From the NCBI GenBank assembly GCA_001899445.1, contig MPOA01000005.1, positions 1 through 50,988 on the forward strand: a stretch of DNA of 50,988 bases, given 5' to 3'. Under the pieces are notes generated by a model. It was not told where the DNA came from, did not search any database, and saw only the letters and a list, made by a program, of their open reading frames with translations. The position numbers and the translations under genes are program-made. The DNA is from Candidatus Desulfopertinax cowenii. GTDB lineage: Bacteria; Bacillota; Desulfotomaculia; Desulfotomaculales; Desulforudaceae. Position 1 is the first letter of the stretch. The number at the start of each line of letters is the position of its first letter. This document shows positions 35,346-43,295 of the stretch, piece after piece.

Positions 35346-36203
35346 TTATCTGGTTAGCACGTCAGCGAGTACAAAAAACAGCATGCCCAGGCTGAGTGAA
35401 GCGTTGGCGTGGAAAAAGGCCACGTTGATCCGCTCCGGGCTTAGGCGGTTGGAAATGATGGTGTGTTCGTAGGCCAGCAGCGCTACGGCCAGCGCTACCC
35501 CCAGGTAGTAAAAGGTGCCGAGGCCGAGCATAAGCCCGGAAACCAGGAATAGGAGCGGGGCCAGGACGTGAAACCCCAGCGCGATTCGGAGCGCCGCCGG
35601 GATCCCGAACCGGGCCGGGATGGAATAAAGCCCGCGCCGCCGGTCGAAGTCGTAGTCCAGGCAGGCGTAGATAATGTCGAACCCGGCGACCCAGAACAAC
35701 ACCCCCAGGCCGAGCACGATCGGCACCCACGACAGGCTGTCGGAGATCGCGATCCAGCCCGCCAACGGGGTACCGCCGAGCACCGCTCCCAGCCACAGGT
35801 GGCAGGTCCAGGTGAACCGCTTGGTGTACGAATAGAAAACCAGCCCCACCACGGCCAGGGGGAAAAGCTTCACGCACAGCGGCGTAAGCTGGGTGGCGGC
35901 CACGAACAGGAGCGCCAGCGAAAGCCCGGCGTACACCCAGACCTCGCCCACCGACACCAGTCCCCGGGGCAGCGCCCGGTTGGCGGTGCGGGGATTCTCG
36001 GCGTCCAGGTGCCGGTCGATGATCCGGTTCAGCGCCATGGCCGCTGTCCGCGCCCCGAACATGGCCAGGGTAATCCACATCAGGTCGTGAAAGCTCGGGA
36101 TCCGCTGTTCCACCAGCAAGGCACCGATGTACGCGAAAGGAAGCGCAAAAACGGTGTGTTCTAACCGGATCATCTGGGCGACAACCACAACCCGCTGTAG
36201 CAT
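35346..36203 (-). CDS. UbiA-family prenyltransferase (MqnP-type)
   Basis: A 285-aa membrane enzyme, eight or nine helices, that attaches the isoprenoid tail to the aromatic ring. Asp-rich motif 1 is ALNRIIDRHLDAENPRT and motif 2 is ACLDYDFDRRRGLYS. In this operon its substrate is probably 1,4-dihydroxy-6-naphthoate or its precursor. ATG at 36203 has GGGAG 10 bases upstream; ATG at 36224 is also possible. Confidence 0.88.
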   Translation of the reverse strand: MLQRVVVVAQMIRLEHTVFALPFAYIGALLVEQRIPSFHDLMWITLAMFGARTAAMALNRIIDRHLDAENPRTANRALPRGLVSVGEVWVYAGLSLALLFVAATQLTPLCVKLFPLAVVGLVFYSYTKRFTWTCHLWLGAVLGGTPLAGWIAISDSLSWVPIVLGLGVLFWVAGFDIIYACLDYDFDRRRGLYSIPARFGIPAALRIALGFHVLAPLLFLVSGLMLGLGTFYYLGVALAVALLAYEHTIISNRLSPERINVAFFHANASLSLGMLFFVLADVLTR

Positions 36204-36243
36204 GACCGTACCGCTCCCAATCATTATCTCAACTGAAGCTAAT

Positions 36244-36972
36244 CTATGAGGGCCGCGGCCGGGTGCCCACGTGCACGGCAGCGATCCCGCCGGCCAGCTC
36301 GTAGTAGCGTACGTCAGCCAGGCCCAGCCGCACAAACAGGTCCCGGAGCTCAGCCTGGTGCATGCCCTCCCGCACCGAGTGCGCCAGAAACTCATACGGC
36401 CCCGCAAAACCGACGCCCAGCCGGCCCACCAGGGGCACCAGCCGCCGCAGGTACACGGCGTACACCTGCTTGAACACCGGCAAGCCGGGCTTGGCCAGTT
36501 CCAGGTTGACCACCCGGCCGCCCGGCTTCACCACCCGGATCATCTCCGTGAAGGTCCGCTCCGGGTCGGGCACCGCCCGCAGGGCGAAACCCATGGTGAC
36601 ACATTCAAAGGTCTGGTCCGGGAACGGCAGGGCGTCTACCTCCCCCGGCACAAATCGGACCACTTCCCCCCAGGGCATGCGGTGCGCATTCTCCCGCGCC
36701 CGGTCCAACATCTCGGCGCAGAAATCCACCCCAACCACCCGGCCGGCCCGACCGGCCAGCCGGGCCAGCTCCAGGGTTAAAAGCCCGGTGCCGCAGGCCA
36801 CGTCCAGGCCGCATCCGCCCGCTGCCAGCCCCGTCCGGGAGGCGGCGAAGCGCCGCCAGTAATTGGCCTGGTTGAAACTCAAAATGTTGTTCAGCAGGTC
36901 GTACCGGTCGGCGATCGCGGCGTACATGGCGCGTAGCGCGTCCGTCCGGTGCAGCGGGTCGCCGTGCTCCAT
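36244..36972 (-). CDS. ubiE: Demethylmenaquinone methyltransferase (MenG/UbiE)
   Basis: A 242-aa SAM-dependent methyltransferase that completes menaquinone. It contains MYAAIADRYDLLNNILSF, the SAM-binding DVACGTGLL and a VDALPFPDQTFECVTMGFAL block characteristic of UbiE. ATG follows GGGAG. It lies 12 bases after the prenyl-synthase-like gene. Confidence 0.95.
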   Translation of the reverse strand: MEHGDPLHRTDALRAMYAAIADRYDLLNNILSFNQANYWRRFAASRTGLAAGGCGLDVACGTGLLTLELARLAGRAGRVVGVDFCAEMLDRARENAHRMPWGEVVRFVPGEVDALPFPDQTFECVTMGFALRAVPDPERTFTEMIRVVKPGGRVVNLELAKPGLPVFKQVYAVYLRRLVPLVGRLGVGFAGPYEFLAHSVREGMHQAELRDLFVRLGLADVRYYELAGGIAAVHVGTRPRPS

Positions 36973-36984
36973 CCCAACGACTCC

Positions 36985-37797
36985 CTACCCCTGGACTTCG
37001 ACTACGGACTGCCCCGGCCAGTTTAACAGGTAGGCGATCAACCCGTCAAGCGCGTTCCGCGCCGTGCCCGCCGGCAGTTCCGCCAGTTGGCCTCGCGCGG
37101 CCTGGAGGTACCGCCAGCCCTCGGAACGCATACCCCTTTCCATCAGCCCGTAGCCCATCCCCAGGTCGACACCCAGTTGGTATAAAATCTCCCGTTCGTC
37201 GTCCTGCGCCCCGGCTACCTCGCCGGCCATCCGGCAGGCCTCGGCGATCAGCGCCGCTGTTTCCCGGCGCACGCTTTCCCGGACCGTTTCGGGCGTGGCG
37301 GCCGCCGGAGCGCGGGAAACGGTCTTCTCGGTGTAACGGTACACGATCTCGGTCAGCGGGCGCAGGAACCCGGTCATGCCGGCGGACGCCCCCAGCGCGA
37401 AAAACCGGCAGTAATAATAGTCGCCGATCAGTACCGCCAGCCGGTTTCGTTCATCCGGACCCAGTTCGCCTTCGTCCACTTGGCCGTGCACCCGCATTCC
37501 CAGGAACACGAACTGCACCATGGCCGCCAGGACAACCATCCGCTCCTGGAAGCAATTGAACAGTCGGCCCACAAGCAAAACAACCGCCGGTCGGAAGTGG
37601 GTTTCCAACGGCGGAAGTTCCAGCAGGCTGTGCACCTTGTGTTTATCGGCGTTCGGGAAATGGTGAATCATTTCGCTGGCCCGGCGCACCTCGTCCAGCT
37701 CGGACCATACCATACCGAACAGTTTGGCAAGCATTCGCTGGCGAACCTCCTTGCCTATTTTCCCCCGGTTAGAAATAATTCGCGCTTTGGGACCCAT
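36985..37797 (-). CDS. Prenyl-synthase-like protein lacking catalytic Asp motifs
   Basis: A 270-aa all-helical protein. RPAVVLLVGRLF, FLGMRVHGQVDEGEL and VLIGDYYYCRFFALGASAG line up with the K-R-P, DDxxD and GD-x-L-x-A regions of polyprenyl diphosphate synthases. The first Asp-rich motif is absent (VHGQVDE in its place) and no second DDxxD is seen. As first gene of the menaquinone operon it may be the non-catalytic partner of a two-part heptaprenyl diphosphate synthase. It may equally be a regulator. ATG follows AGGAGG. Confidence 0.55.
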   Translation of the reverse strand: MGPKARIISNRGKIGKEVRQRMLAKLFGMVWSELDEVRRASEMIHHFPNADKHKVHSLLELPPLETHFRPAVVLLVGRLFNCFQERMVVLAAMVQFVFLGMRVHGQVDEGELGPDERNRLAVLIGDYYYCRFFALGASAGMTGFLRPLTEIVYRYTEKTVSRAPAAATPETVRESVRRETAALIAEACRMAGEVAGAQDDEREILYQLGVDLGMGYGLMERGMRSEGWRYLQAARGQLAELPAGTARNALDGLIAYLLNWPGQSVVEVQG

Positions 37798-37859
37798 GTC
37801 CTCCTAATAAGTAAACTTGTGCAGGATTCCCGCAAATTAACCCCGTCCGGCCTTGAAAA

Positions 37860-37901
37860 TAAATTGGCCCTGCAATCTTTTCCTTCCAGGATTGCAAGGC
37901 C
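37860..37901 (-). terminator. Terminator downstream of speD
   Basis: On the minus strand GGCC-T-TGCAATC pairs with GATTGCA-G-GGCC across 12 bases with one mismatch (37901-37890 against 37877-37866). AATTTATTTTC follows. Confidence 0.65.
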
Positions 37902-37952
37902 GACATCAAGTCTCTACATCCCTATGCGGCTTGGTACTAATAAATATCCCCC

Positions 37953-38342
37953 CTAATGGTTTACCGCCTTCAATTCGGGCACGTTATCCGGGAAAATTCC
38001 CCTCACGGTTTCCTCTGCCTTGAGTTGCTTCGCGTTGAAGCGGCTGCTGAGGTAGTTGCACGCGTTCCAGGGGTCGACTCGGTCCCCGCAGGTAAACACA
38101 TCCACCGCGGCGTAACCCAGTTCGGGCCAGGTATGAATGGTGAGATGGGATTCCGAGATCACCACTACTCCGCTGACTCCCTGGGGGCTGAACTTGTGAA
38201 ACACACACTCTCGGACTTCGGCACCTGCTTCCAGCGCCGCATTGACCATTATTTCCTCGATCTTTTTGACGTCGTTCAGGATGTCGAAGTCGCAACCGTA
38301 GATTTCAGCCAGAATGTGCCGCCCCATCAGTTTCATTGGCAT
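37953..38342 (-). CDS. speD: S-adenosylmethionine decarboxylase proenzyme SpeD
   Basis: This 129-aa class 1B proenzyme makes decarboxylated SAM for spermidine synthesis. The self-cleavage site is [11 protein letters not shown], whose Ser becomes the pyruvoyl group. Catalytic Cys (FTCGD) and His residues are present. ATG follows AAAGGGGG. It has its own promoter and terminator. Confidence 0.93.
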   Translation of the reverse strand: MPMKLMGRHILAEIYGCDFDILNDVKKIEEIMVNAALEAGAEVRECVFHKFSPQGVSGVVVISESHLTIHTWPELGYAAVDVFTCGDRVDPWNACNYLSSRFNAKQLKAEETVRGIFPDNVPELKAVNH

Positions 38343-38391
38343 TATCTTCCCCCTTTAAAAAAAGAAATTAGTTAAAATTAACCGCAGACTG

Positions 38392-38406
38392 TTAACCTTT
38401 GGTTAA
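38392..38406. promoter_or_regulatory. Palindrome in the speD leader
   Basis: TTAACC-TTT-GGTTAA is a perfect 6-bp inverted repeat about 10 bases past the predicted speD start point. Further GGTT/AACC repeats flank it on both sides. It could be an operator or an RNA hairpin. Confidence 0.4.
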
Positions 38407-38421
38407 TTTCAACCAAGAACA

Positions 38422-38449
38422 ATTCTAGCATAAAAAGGTGGTTTGTCAA
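38422..38449 (-). promoter_or_regulatory. Promoter of speD
   Basis: The minus strand carries a perfect TTGACA (38449-38444), a 16-base spacer and TAGAAT (38427-38422) with an extended -10 TG. It lies about 80 bases before the speD ATG. Confidence 0.75.
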
Positions 38450-38463
38450 CAAATTTTTAGGTG

Positions 38464-40656
38464 CTACGCCGTTTTCTCAAGGAAGAAGTACAGTAAGGGC
38501 GGTACGCCCAGGATCATCACCGTGGCCGCGGCCACCACCCCGGAGTCGTTGAACACCAGGGCAACCACGCTGGCGACTAAGATTCCCACCATTCCTTTGA
38601 AAAGGTACGGGTATTGCTCCCGGAAAACCTTCATCCGCCCGCTGGGCCGGTAGAAGAGCAGGACTAGACCCCCCAGGCTGGCCAGGAACACCCGGCTCCA
38701 GATGGTGTAACGCAGCAGTTTCAGGTTCACGGATACTTTGCGCTGAATGATGTTGTAAGCTTCGTGGGCCGCGGTTTCCAGGTCGCCGCCGAACACCAGC
38801 CGGGCCGCGCGGCCGATGTGGGACTGCTGCTCCACGCCCCGCGTGAACTCGAACGTGGTGAGCCCGGCCAGGAACACCAGCACCCCGCCGGCGCTGGCCA
38901 GCAACAACCGCCGGGTGAACCGTACCCCCAGGAACAGCAGGATGGTCACCAGGAAGGAGACGACCGCCGTGATAGTGCCGCCCATGTTCGCTCCCAGGTT
39001 GGGATTGGCGATGGCGAACAGCGTGACCAGGAACAGGGCGCCGATCACCCCCAGCGCCGCCCCCCGGAACCGCCGGTCGACCAGGGTCAGGAAGACCGCG
39101 CCGGTCATGATGGTTGCCCCGATCAGCACCCCCATGAACTCGTTCCCGATCCCGTAGAACCGGGCGCCGCCCAACGGGTCGTAACTCAGCAGGGAGTACT
39201 TCTGCAGCGGCACGCCCAGGAACAGGTCGGCCACGATGGCCAGGGCGGTGGTCCCTCCCAGAAAGGCGAAGGCCAGGAGCGGGTTTCGGCGGCTCAAACC
39301 CAAGGCGACCGCCCCGATGGCCAGGGTAAGCAGGGTAATCTCCAGCCCCACCCAGAACGGGCCGGGCTGGGGCAAAAGCGGCAACAGCAAGGCGGCCAGC
39401 GGGAAACTCATGGCCAGCAGCAGCAACGCCTGGAGGTATTCCCGCCGCCCGAGGCGCAGTTGGACAATAATGGACAGCACCACCGCGATCACCAGGGCGA
39501 TCTGGATGGACATGTAGCCCTTGAGGACCGGGACGCGGAGGTTGTGGATGAGCACCAGTTGTTCGTTCAGCGCCTGCAGGGCGGACAGATCGGCCGGGCC
39601 CGGCCGCACAGTCAGCGCCCGCCCGGTCATCTCCGCCGGGGGGGTGATGCCGAAAAATCCCAGCACGGTGGGGGCGAGGTCCATGTTGGTGATGATGCCC
39701 TCCCACCGGGTGGAATAGGAGGTGATGGTTCCGGTCCCGGGCGGGCCGATCATCAATACCGGGCTCAACGTGTTCCCGGCCGAGATGTTGACTGCCGGCG
39801 GGGTGGGCGCCACGACCAGCAGCAAGTCGCGTTCCGGGTCCAGCTCTCGCCGCACCCGTTCCACGAACGCGGCGCACCGGGCGACGGAGAGCGCCCGCAG
39901 TTCCGCCAGCACGTCGGGCAGCACCAGGTGCTGCGCCTCGTCCAGCCGGGAGAGGTCGCCCAGGTCGATCACCAGGAAATCCACGTCCCGGTGTTCCCGG
40001 AACGCCGCGAACAGCCGGTCGTAATTAGTGCGCAGTCCCCCGGGGAACTCTTGGTCGGCGGTCAGCGTTTCGTCCCCGACCAGGCCCCGGTCCACCAGGC
40101 CCCGGTTGTCCATGGCGATGGTTGCGGCTGCTCGGCGGGGCATCCCGTCCCAGTCCGCATTCCCGATAATTCCGGTCACCAGGCCGTTGGCGCGCAGCGC
40201 CGTGCCCAGGGCGCCCACCTCTACCGGGTAGGGCAGGTCCCCGCTGAGACTCCAGATCCGGGCGATGCCCAGGTGCACCACGCTGCCCGCGGGGGCCCGC
40301 ACCCCGGTGCGGCGTTCAAATTCTTGTCCCGCCGGGACGCGGTGCGCCTTCTCCCCCGCCTCGAACGCCAGAAACCCGGCGCTGGTGGCTACAATCCGGC
40401 TCCCCGCCCCGATGGTGGCGTGTGTGTTCTCCGCGTTGCGCATGCCACCGGTGTTGGTGCTCATCAAGCCCAGACTGGAATGGGCGATGGTGTTCGCAAA
40501 CGCGCCCGCCGCCAGGTCGTCCAGCGCCAGGCGGTCGATCACCACCATTACCACCCGGCCCGGCTCCGCGGCCGCCACCGACTGGACCGGCGCCATCACC
40601 GCGAAAAACAATAGGGCCGCGCTGAGCCCCAGCCCCACAAACCTCAAGGAAAACAC
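38464..40656 (-). CDS. Alkaline-phosphatase-like ectodomain fused to polytopic membrane domain
   Basis: A 730-aa protein. A signal-like helix (1-30) precedes a soluble domain (about 33-375) with VVMVVIDRLALDDL near its start, TNTGGMRNAENTHATIGAG, and a late GTGTITSYSTRWEGIITNMDL-like block (WEGIITNMDLAPTVLGFFG). This resembles the alkaline phosphatase / phosphoglycerate mutase fold. About ten membrane helices follow (380-730) with YDPLGGARFYGIGNEFMGVL and NPNLGANMGGTITA between them. It probably acts on a surface glycan or lipid. The strong function call is not possible. It lies downstream of a glycosyltransferase gene. Confidence 0.65.
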   Translation of the reverse strand: MFSLRFVGLGLSAALLFFAVMAPVQSVAAAEPGRVVMVVIDRLALDDLAAGAFANTIAHSSLGLMSTNTGGMRNAENTHATIGAGSRIVATSAGFLAFEAGEKAHRVPAGQEFERRTGVRAPAGSVVHLGIARIWSLSGDLPYPVEVGALGTALRANGLVTGIIGNADWDGMPRRAAATIAMDNRGLVDRGLVGDETLTADQEFPGGLRTNYDRLFAAFREHRDVDFLVIDLGDLSRLDEAQHLVLPDVLAELRALSVARCAAFVERVRRELDPERDLLLVVAPTPPAVNISAGNTLSPVLMIGPPGTGTITSYSTRWEGIITNMDLAPTVLGFFGITPPAEMTGRALTVRPGPADLSALQALNEQLVLIHNLRVPVLKGYMSIQIALVIAVVLSIIVQLRLGRREYLQALLLLAMSFPLAALLLPLLPQPGPFWVGLEITLLTLAIGAVALGLSRRNPLLAFAFLGGTTALAIVADLFLGVPLQKYSLLSYDPLGGARFYGIGNEFMGVLIGATIMTGAVFLTLVDRRFRGAALGVIGALFLVTLFAIANPNLGANMGGTITAVVSFLVTILLFLGVRFTRRLLLASAGGVLVFLAGLTTFEFTRGVEQQSHIGRAARLVFGGDLETAAHEAYNIIQRKVSVNLKLLRYTIWSRVFLASLGGLVLLFYRPSGRMKVFREQYPYLFKGMVGILVASVVALVFNDSGVVAAATVMILGVPPLLYFFLEKTA

Positions 40657-40708
40657 CTCATGTTTAATAACGTTCCGGGCTCTTAGATGATTCTAATGCA
40701 CCGTCCCG

Positions 40709-41890
40709 TCAAAAAACAATCCCTAACTCACCAAATCCGGCCGCCAGCAGCGCTTCCCGGTACACGGCCAGGGTCTTCTCCACCATGCGTTCCGCGGTGA
40801 ACAGGCGGCGCACCCGCTCCCGGCCCGCCGCGGCATAAGCTGCCGCCCGCGCCCGGTCCCCCAGGGCGTGGTGAATCGCCCGGGCGAGGGCGTCCGGATC
40901 GGCGGGGGGCACCAGCCAGCCGGTCTCGCCGTCCCGGACGGCTTCGGGTATTCCGCCCACCCGGGTGGCCACTACCGGGCAGCCGGCGGCCATGGCTTCG
41001 AGCACCACCAGCGGCAGACCCTCGGTGACCGACGGCAGCACGAACACGTCCAGCGCTCCCAGGATCTCCGCCACGTCGCCGCGGTACCCCAGGAACACCG
41101 CCACCACGCCCAGTTCTCGGGCCTCGTTTTCGAGTCGATCCCGCAGGGGGCCGTCGCCTGCGACCAGCAAGGTGGCGCCGCGCCCATCCCTATCCAGCTG
41201 CGCCAGCGCGCGTACCAGGTGCTCCACCCCCTTCTGGGGAGCCAGCCGCGCCACGATGCCGATAACCGGGCGGCCGGGCGGCAGCCCCAGCGCGGCGCGC
41301 AACGCCGCGCCGTCCGCCCGGGCCTCAAACCCCGCGGGTGCGATGCCGTTGTGCACGGTGACCACCCTTTCCGGCTGGGCCAGGCCCAGGGTCAACAATT
41401 CCGCCCGCAGGCAGTCCGCCACGGCGATCACCCGGTCGGCCAGGCGGAGCGCCGCCCGCTGCGCCGCCACCCCGGCGCGCTGCCTCCAGGGTGAGCCGAG
41501 CCGCGGCGAGCCGTGCGCGGTGACAATGGCCACCGGCACCCCCGCCAACCGGGCCGCCGGGCAGGCCACCAGGGCGGCTGCCGCCCCATGGGTGTGCAGC
41601 ACCGCGACCCGGTGTTCCCGCGCCAGGCGTGCCAACCGCCATACTGCCGCCAACTGGCGTTCGACCCGGAACCCCGGTTCGATTTCCACGGCCCGTACCG
41701 CGAAGCCGTCCTCCCGGAGAGCGCTCACCAGCGGTTCCGGACCGGCGGCCAGCACCCGGACGCCCTTGCGCGCCATACCGCGCAACAGAGCGCGCAGGTG
41801 GTTTTTCATGCCCCCCGCCGCCGGCCGGATCACGTGCAACACGTCGAACCGGGCGGCCGCCTGGTTCGGAGCCTCCTTCCCGTTGTTCAT
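40709..41890 (-). CDS. Glycosyltransferase family 4
   Basis: A 393-aa GT-B enzyme. N-terminal DVLHVIRPAAGGMKNHL and VLHTHGAAAALV mark the acceptor domain. C-terminal GIVARLAPQKGVEHLVRAL, VAGDGPLRDRL and PSVTEGLPLVVLEAMAAG (E-x7-E) form the donor site. The sugar and acceptor are unknown. ATG 41890 lacks a close ribosome binding site (AGGG is 14 bases away), so the start is uncertain. It precedes the phosphatase-like membrane gene on the same strand and may act with it. Confidence 0.85.
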   Translation of the reverse strand: MNNGKEAPNQAAARFDVLHVIRPAAGGMKNHLRALLRGMARKGVRVLAAGPEPLVSALREDGFAVRAVEIEPGFRVERQLAAVWRLARLAREHRVAVLHTHGAAAALVACPAARLAGVPVAIVTAHGSPRLGSPWRQRAGVAAQRAALRLADRVIAVADCLRAELLTLGLAQPERVVTVHNGIAPAGFEARADGAALRAALGLPPGRPVIGIVARLAPQKGVEHLVRALAQLDRDGRGATLLVAGDGPLRDRLENEARELGVVAVFLGYRGDVAEILGALDVFVLPSVTEGLPLVVLEAMAAGCPVVATRVGGIPEAVRDGETGWLVPPADPDALARAIHHALGDRARAAAYAAAGRERVRRLFTAERMVEKTLAVYREALLAAGFGELGIVF

Positions 41891-41916
41891 CTTAATTGTT
41901 TGCCCTACCACCGGCC

Positions 41917-42105
41917 CTAGTGCTCCTTGATGGCCTCGGTGGGGCAGGTCTCCACCACTTCGTGGGCGCATTCTTCCAGATCGTCGGGGACGTCTTCCTC
42001 GGTCACCACCGCCTTATCGTCCTCGCCCCAGTCGAAGATTTCTGGACAGGTCTCGATGCAAACTCCGCAGCTGATGCACAGTTCCGGGTCGACCTCTACC
42101 TGCAC
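41917..42105 (-). CDS. Single-cluster ferredoxin, 62 aa
   Basis: An acidic ferredoxin of the single 4Fe-4S type. CISCGVCIETCP holds three ligands and CPTEAI the fourth, with an ECAHEVVE Cys between. It is a low-potential electron carrier. GTG at 42105 follows GGAGGTG; the frame extends further upstream without a good start. Confidence 0.9.
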   Translation of the reverse strand: MQVEVDPELCISCGVCIETCPEIFDWGEDDKAVVTEEDVPDDLEECAHEVVETCPTEAIKEH

Positions 42106-42204
42106 GCTGATCACCTCCCCGTAGGCTTGGGAAAATGTTTTGGCGTAGTCTGGCATTGAACACCGCAAAGTATGCAAAAAATAAAGCGCGTGGGCCGCGC
42201 GCGG

Positions 42205-42233
42205 TTGCCTGCATCCCATCCCCGTATTACAAT
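42205..42233 (+). promoter_or_regulatory. Promoter of the FMN-dependent oxidoreductase gene
   Basis: TTGCCT (42205-42210) and TACAAT (42228-42233) are 17 bases apart. The leader would be about 33 bases. Confidence 0.65.
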
Positions 42234-42272
42234 TAACCATACCATCCAGTACGTACAAAGGGAGATAGCACA

Positions 42273-43295
42273 GTGGACCTGAAAACGATCCGGGAGGAAG
42301 CTCGGAAGAAGCTTGAGGGCTACTGCCGGGTGTGCCCGGTGTGTGACGGGCGGGCCTGTGCCGGGGAAGTGCCGGGCATGGGCGGAATCGGTACCGGCCG
42401 CGGGTTCCGGGCCAACCTGGAAGCACTGGACCGGTACCGCCTGAACCTGCGCACCCTGCACGGAGCGAAGGATCCCGACACCACCTGCCGGCTGTTCGGT
42501 CTGACCCTGAAAACCCCGGTGCTGGCCGCCCCGCTCACCGGCACTCCGTACAACATGGGCGGCGCCCTGTCCGAGCGGGAGTTCATCGGCGCGATCATCT
42601 CCGGCAGTAGGGCCGCCGGTAGCCTGGGCTTTTCCGGGGACGGTGCCGACCCGGCCATGTACGATTCCGGCGTGGCGGCAGTGGCCGCGGAAAACGGCTG
42701 GGGCGTGCCGATCGTCAAGCCCCGGGAGCAGGAGGCGGTGCTCGACCGGCTCCGCCAGGCCGAAGCTGCCGGGGCGGTGGCGGCCGGGATGGACATTGAC
42801 GGTGCTGGCCTGGTGATTATGACCATGCGGGGGCAGCCGGTGGGGCCCAAAACCCCCGCTGAGCTGCGGCGGATCATTTCCGCCACCAGGCTGCCGTTCA
42901 TCGTCAAGGGCGTCATGACCCCCGACGAGGCCCGGCTGGCGGTCGACGCCGGGGCCAAAGCCATCGTCGTTTCCAACCACGGCGGCCGCATCCTGGACCA
43001 CACCCCCGGGGCCGCGGACGTCCTGCCGGACATCGTGGACCGCGTAAAAGGCCAGGTAACCATCCTCGCCGACGGCGGGGTGCGGTCCGGGGTGGATGTC
43101 CTGAAACTGCTGGCCCTGGGGGCGGATGCGGTCCTGGTGGGACGTCCGGTGGTGATCGGCGCCTTCGGCGGCGGCGCCGACGGCGTCCGGCTGATCCTCG
43201 AGAGACTGACCGTTGAGCTGCGCCAGGCCATGCTGTTGACCGGCTGCGCCTCCCTGGCGGGGATTTCGAGGCAGGTACTCTATCAGGTGCGGTAG
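42273..43295 (+). CDS. FMN-dependent alpha-hydroxy-acid oxidizing protein
   Basis: A 340-aa TIM-barrel flavoprotein related to lactate oxidase/dehydrogenase and type 2 IPP isomerase. FIVKGVMTPDEARLAVDAGA, VSNHGGRILDHTP and ILADGGVRSGVDVLKLLALGA hold the FMN- and substrate-binding Lys, His and Arg. The N-terminus is unusual, with CRVCPVCDGRACAGEVPG carrying four Cys, possibly a metal or cluster site. GTG start follows GGGAGA. Substrate not known. Confidence 0.82.
   Translation: MDLKTIREEARKKLEGYCRVCPVCDGRACAGEVPGMGGIGTGRGFRANLEALDRYRLNLRTLHGAKDPDTTCRLFGLTLKTPVLAAPLTGTPYNMGGALSEREFIGAIISGSRAAGSLGFSGDGADPAMYDSGVAAVAAENGWGVPIVKPREQEAVLDRLRQAEAAGAVAAGMDIDGAGLVIMTMRGQPVGPKTPAELRRIISATRLPFIVKGVMTPDEARLAVDAGAKAIVVSNHGGRILDHTPGAADVLPDIVDRVKGQVTILADGGVRSGVDVLKLLALGADAVLVGRPVVIGAFGGGADGVRLILERLTVELRQAMLLTGCASLAGISRQVLYQVR

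Noticed and set aside
38764-40614. 616-codon plus-strand frame opposite the membrane phosphatase-like gene
   Set aside because: Gln/Gly/Arg-rich nonsense typical of antisense high-GC frames; the minus strand encodes clear membrane helices.
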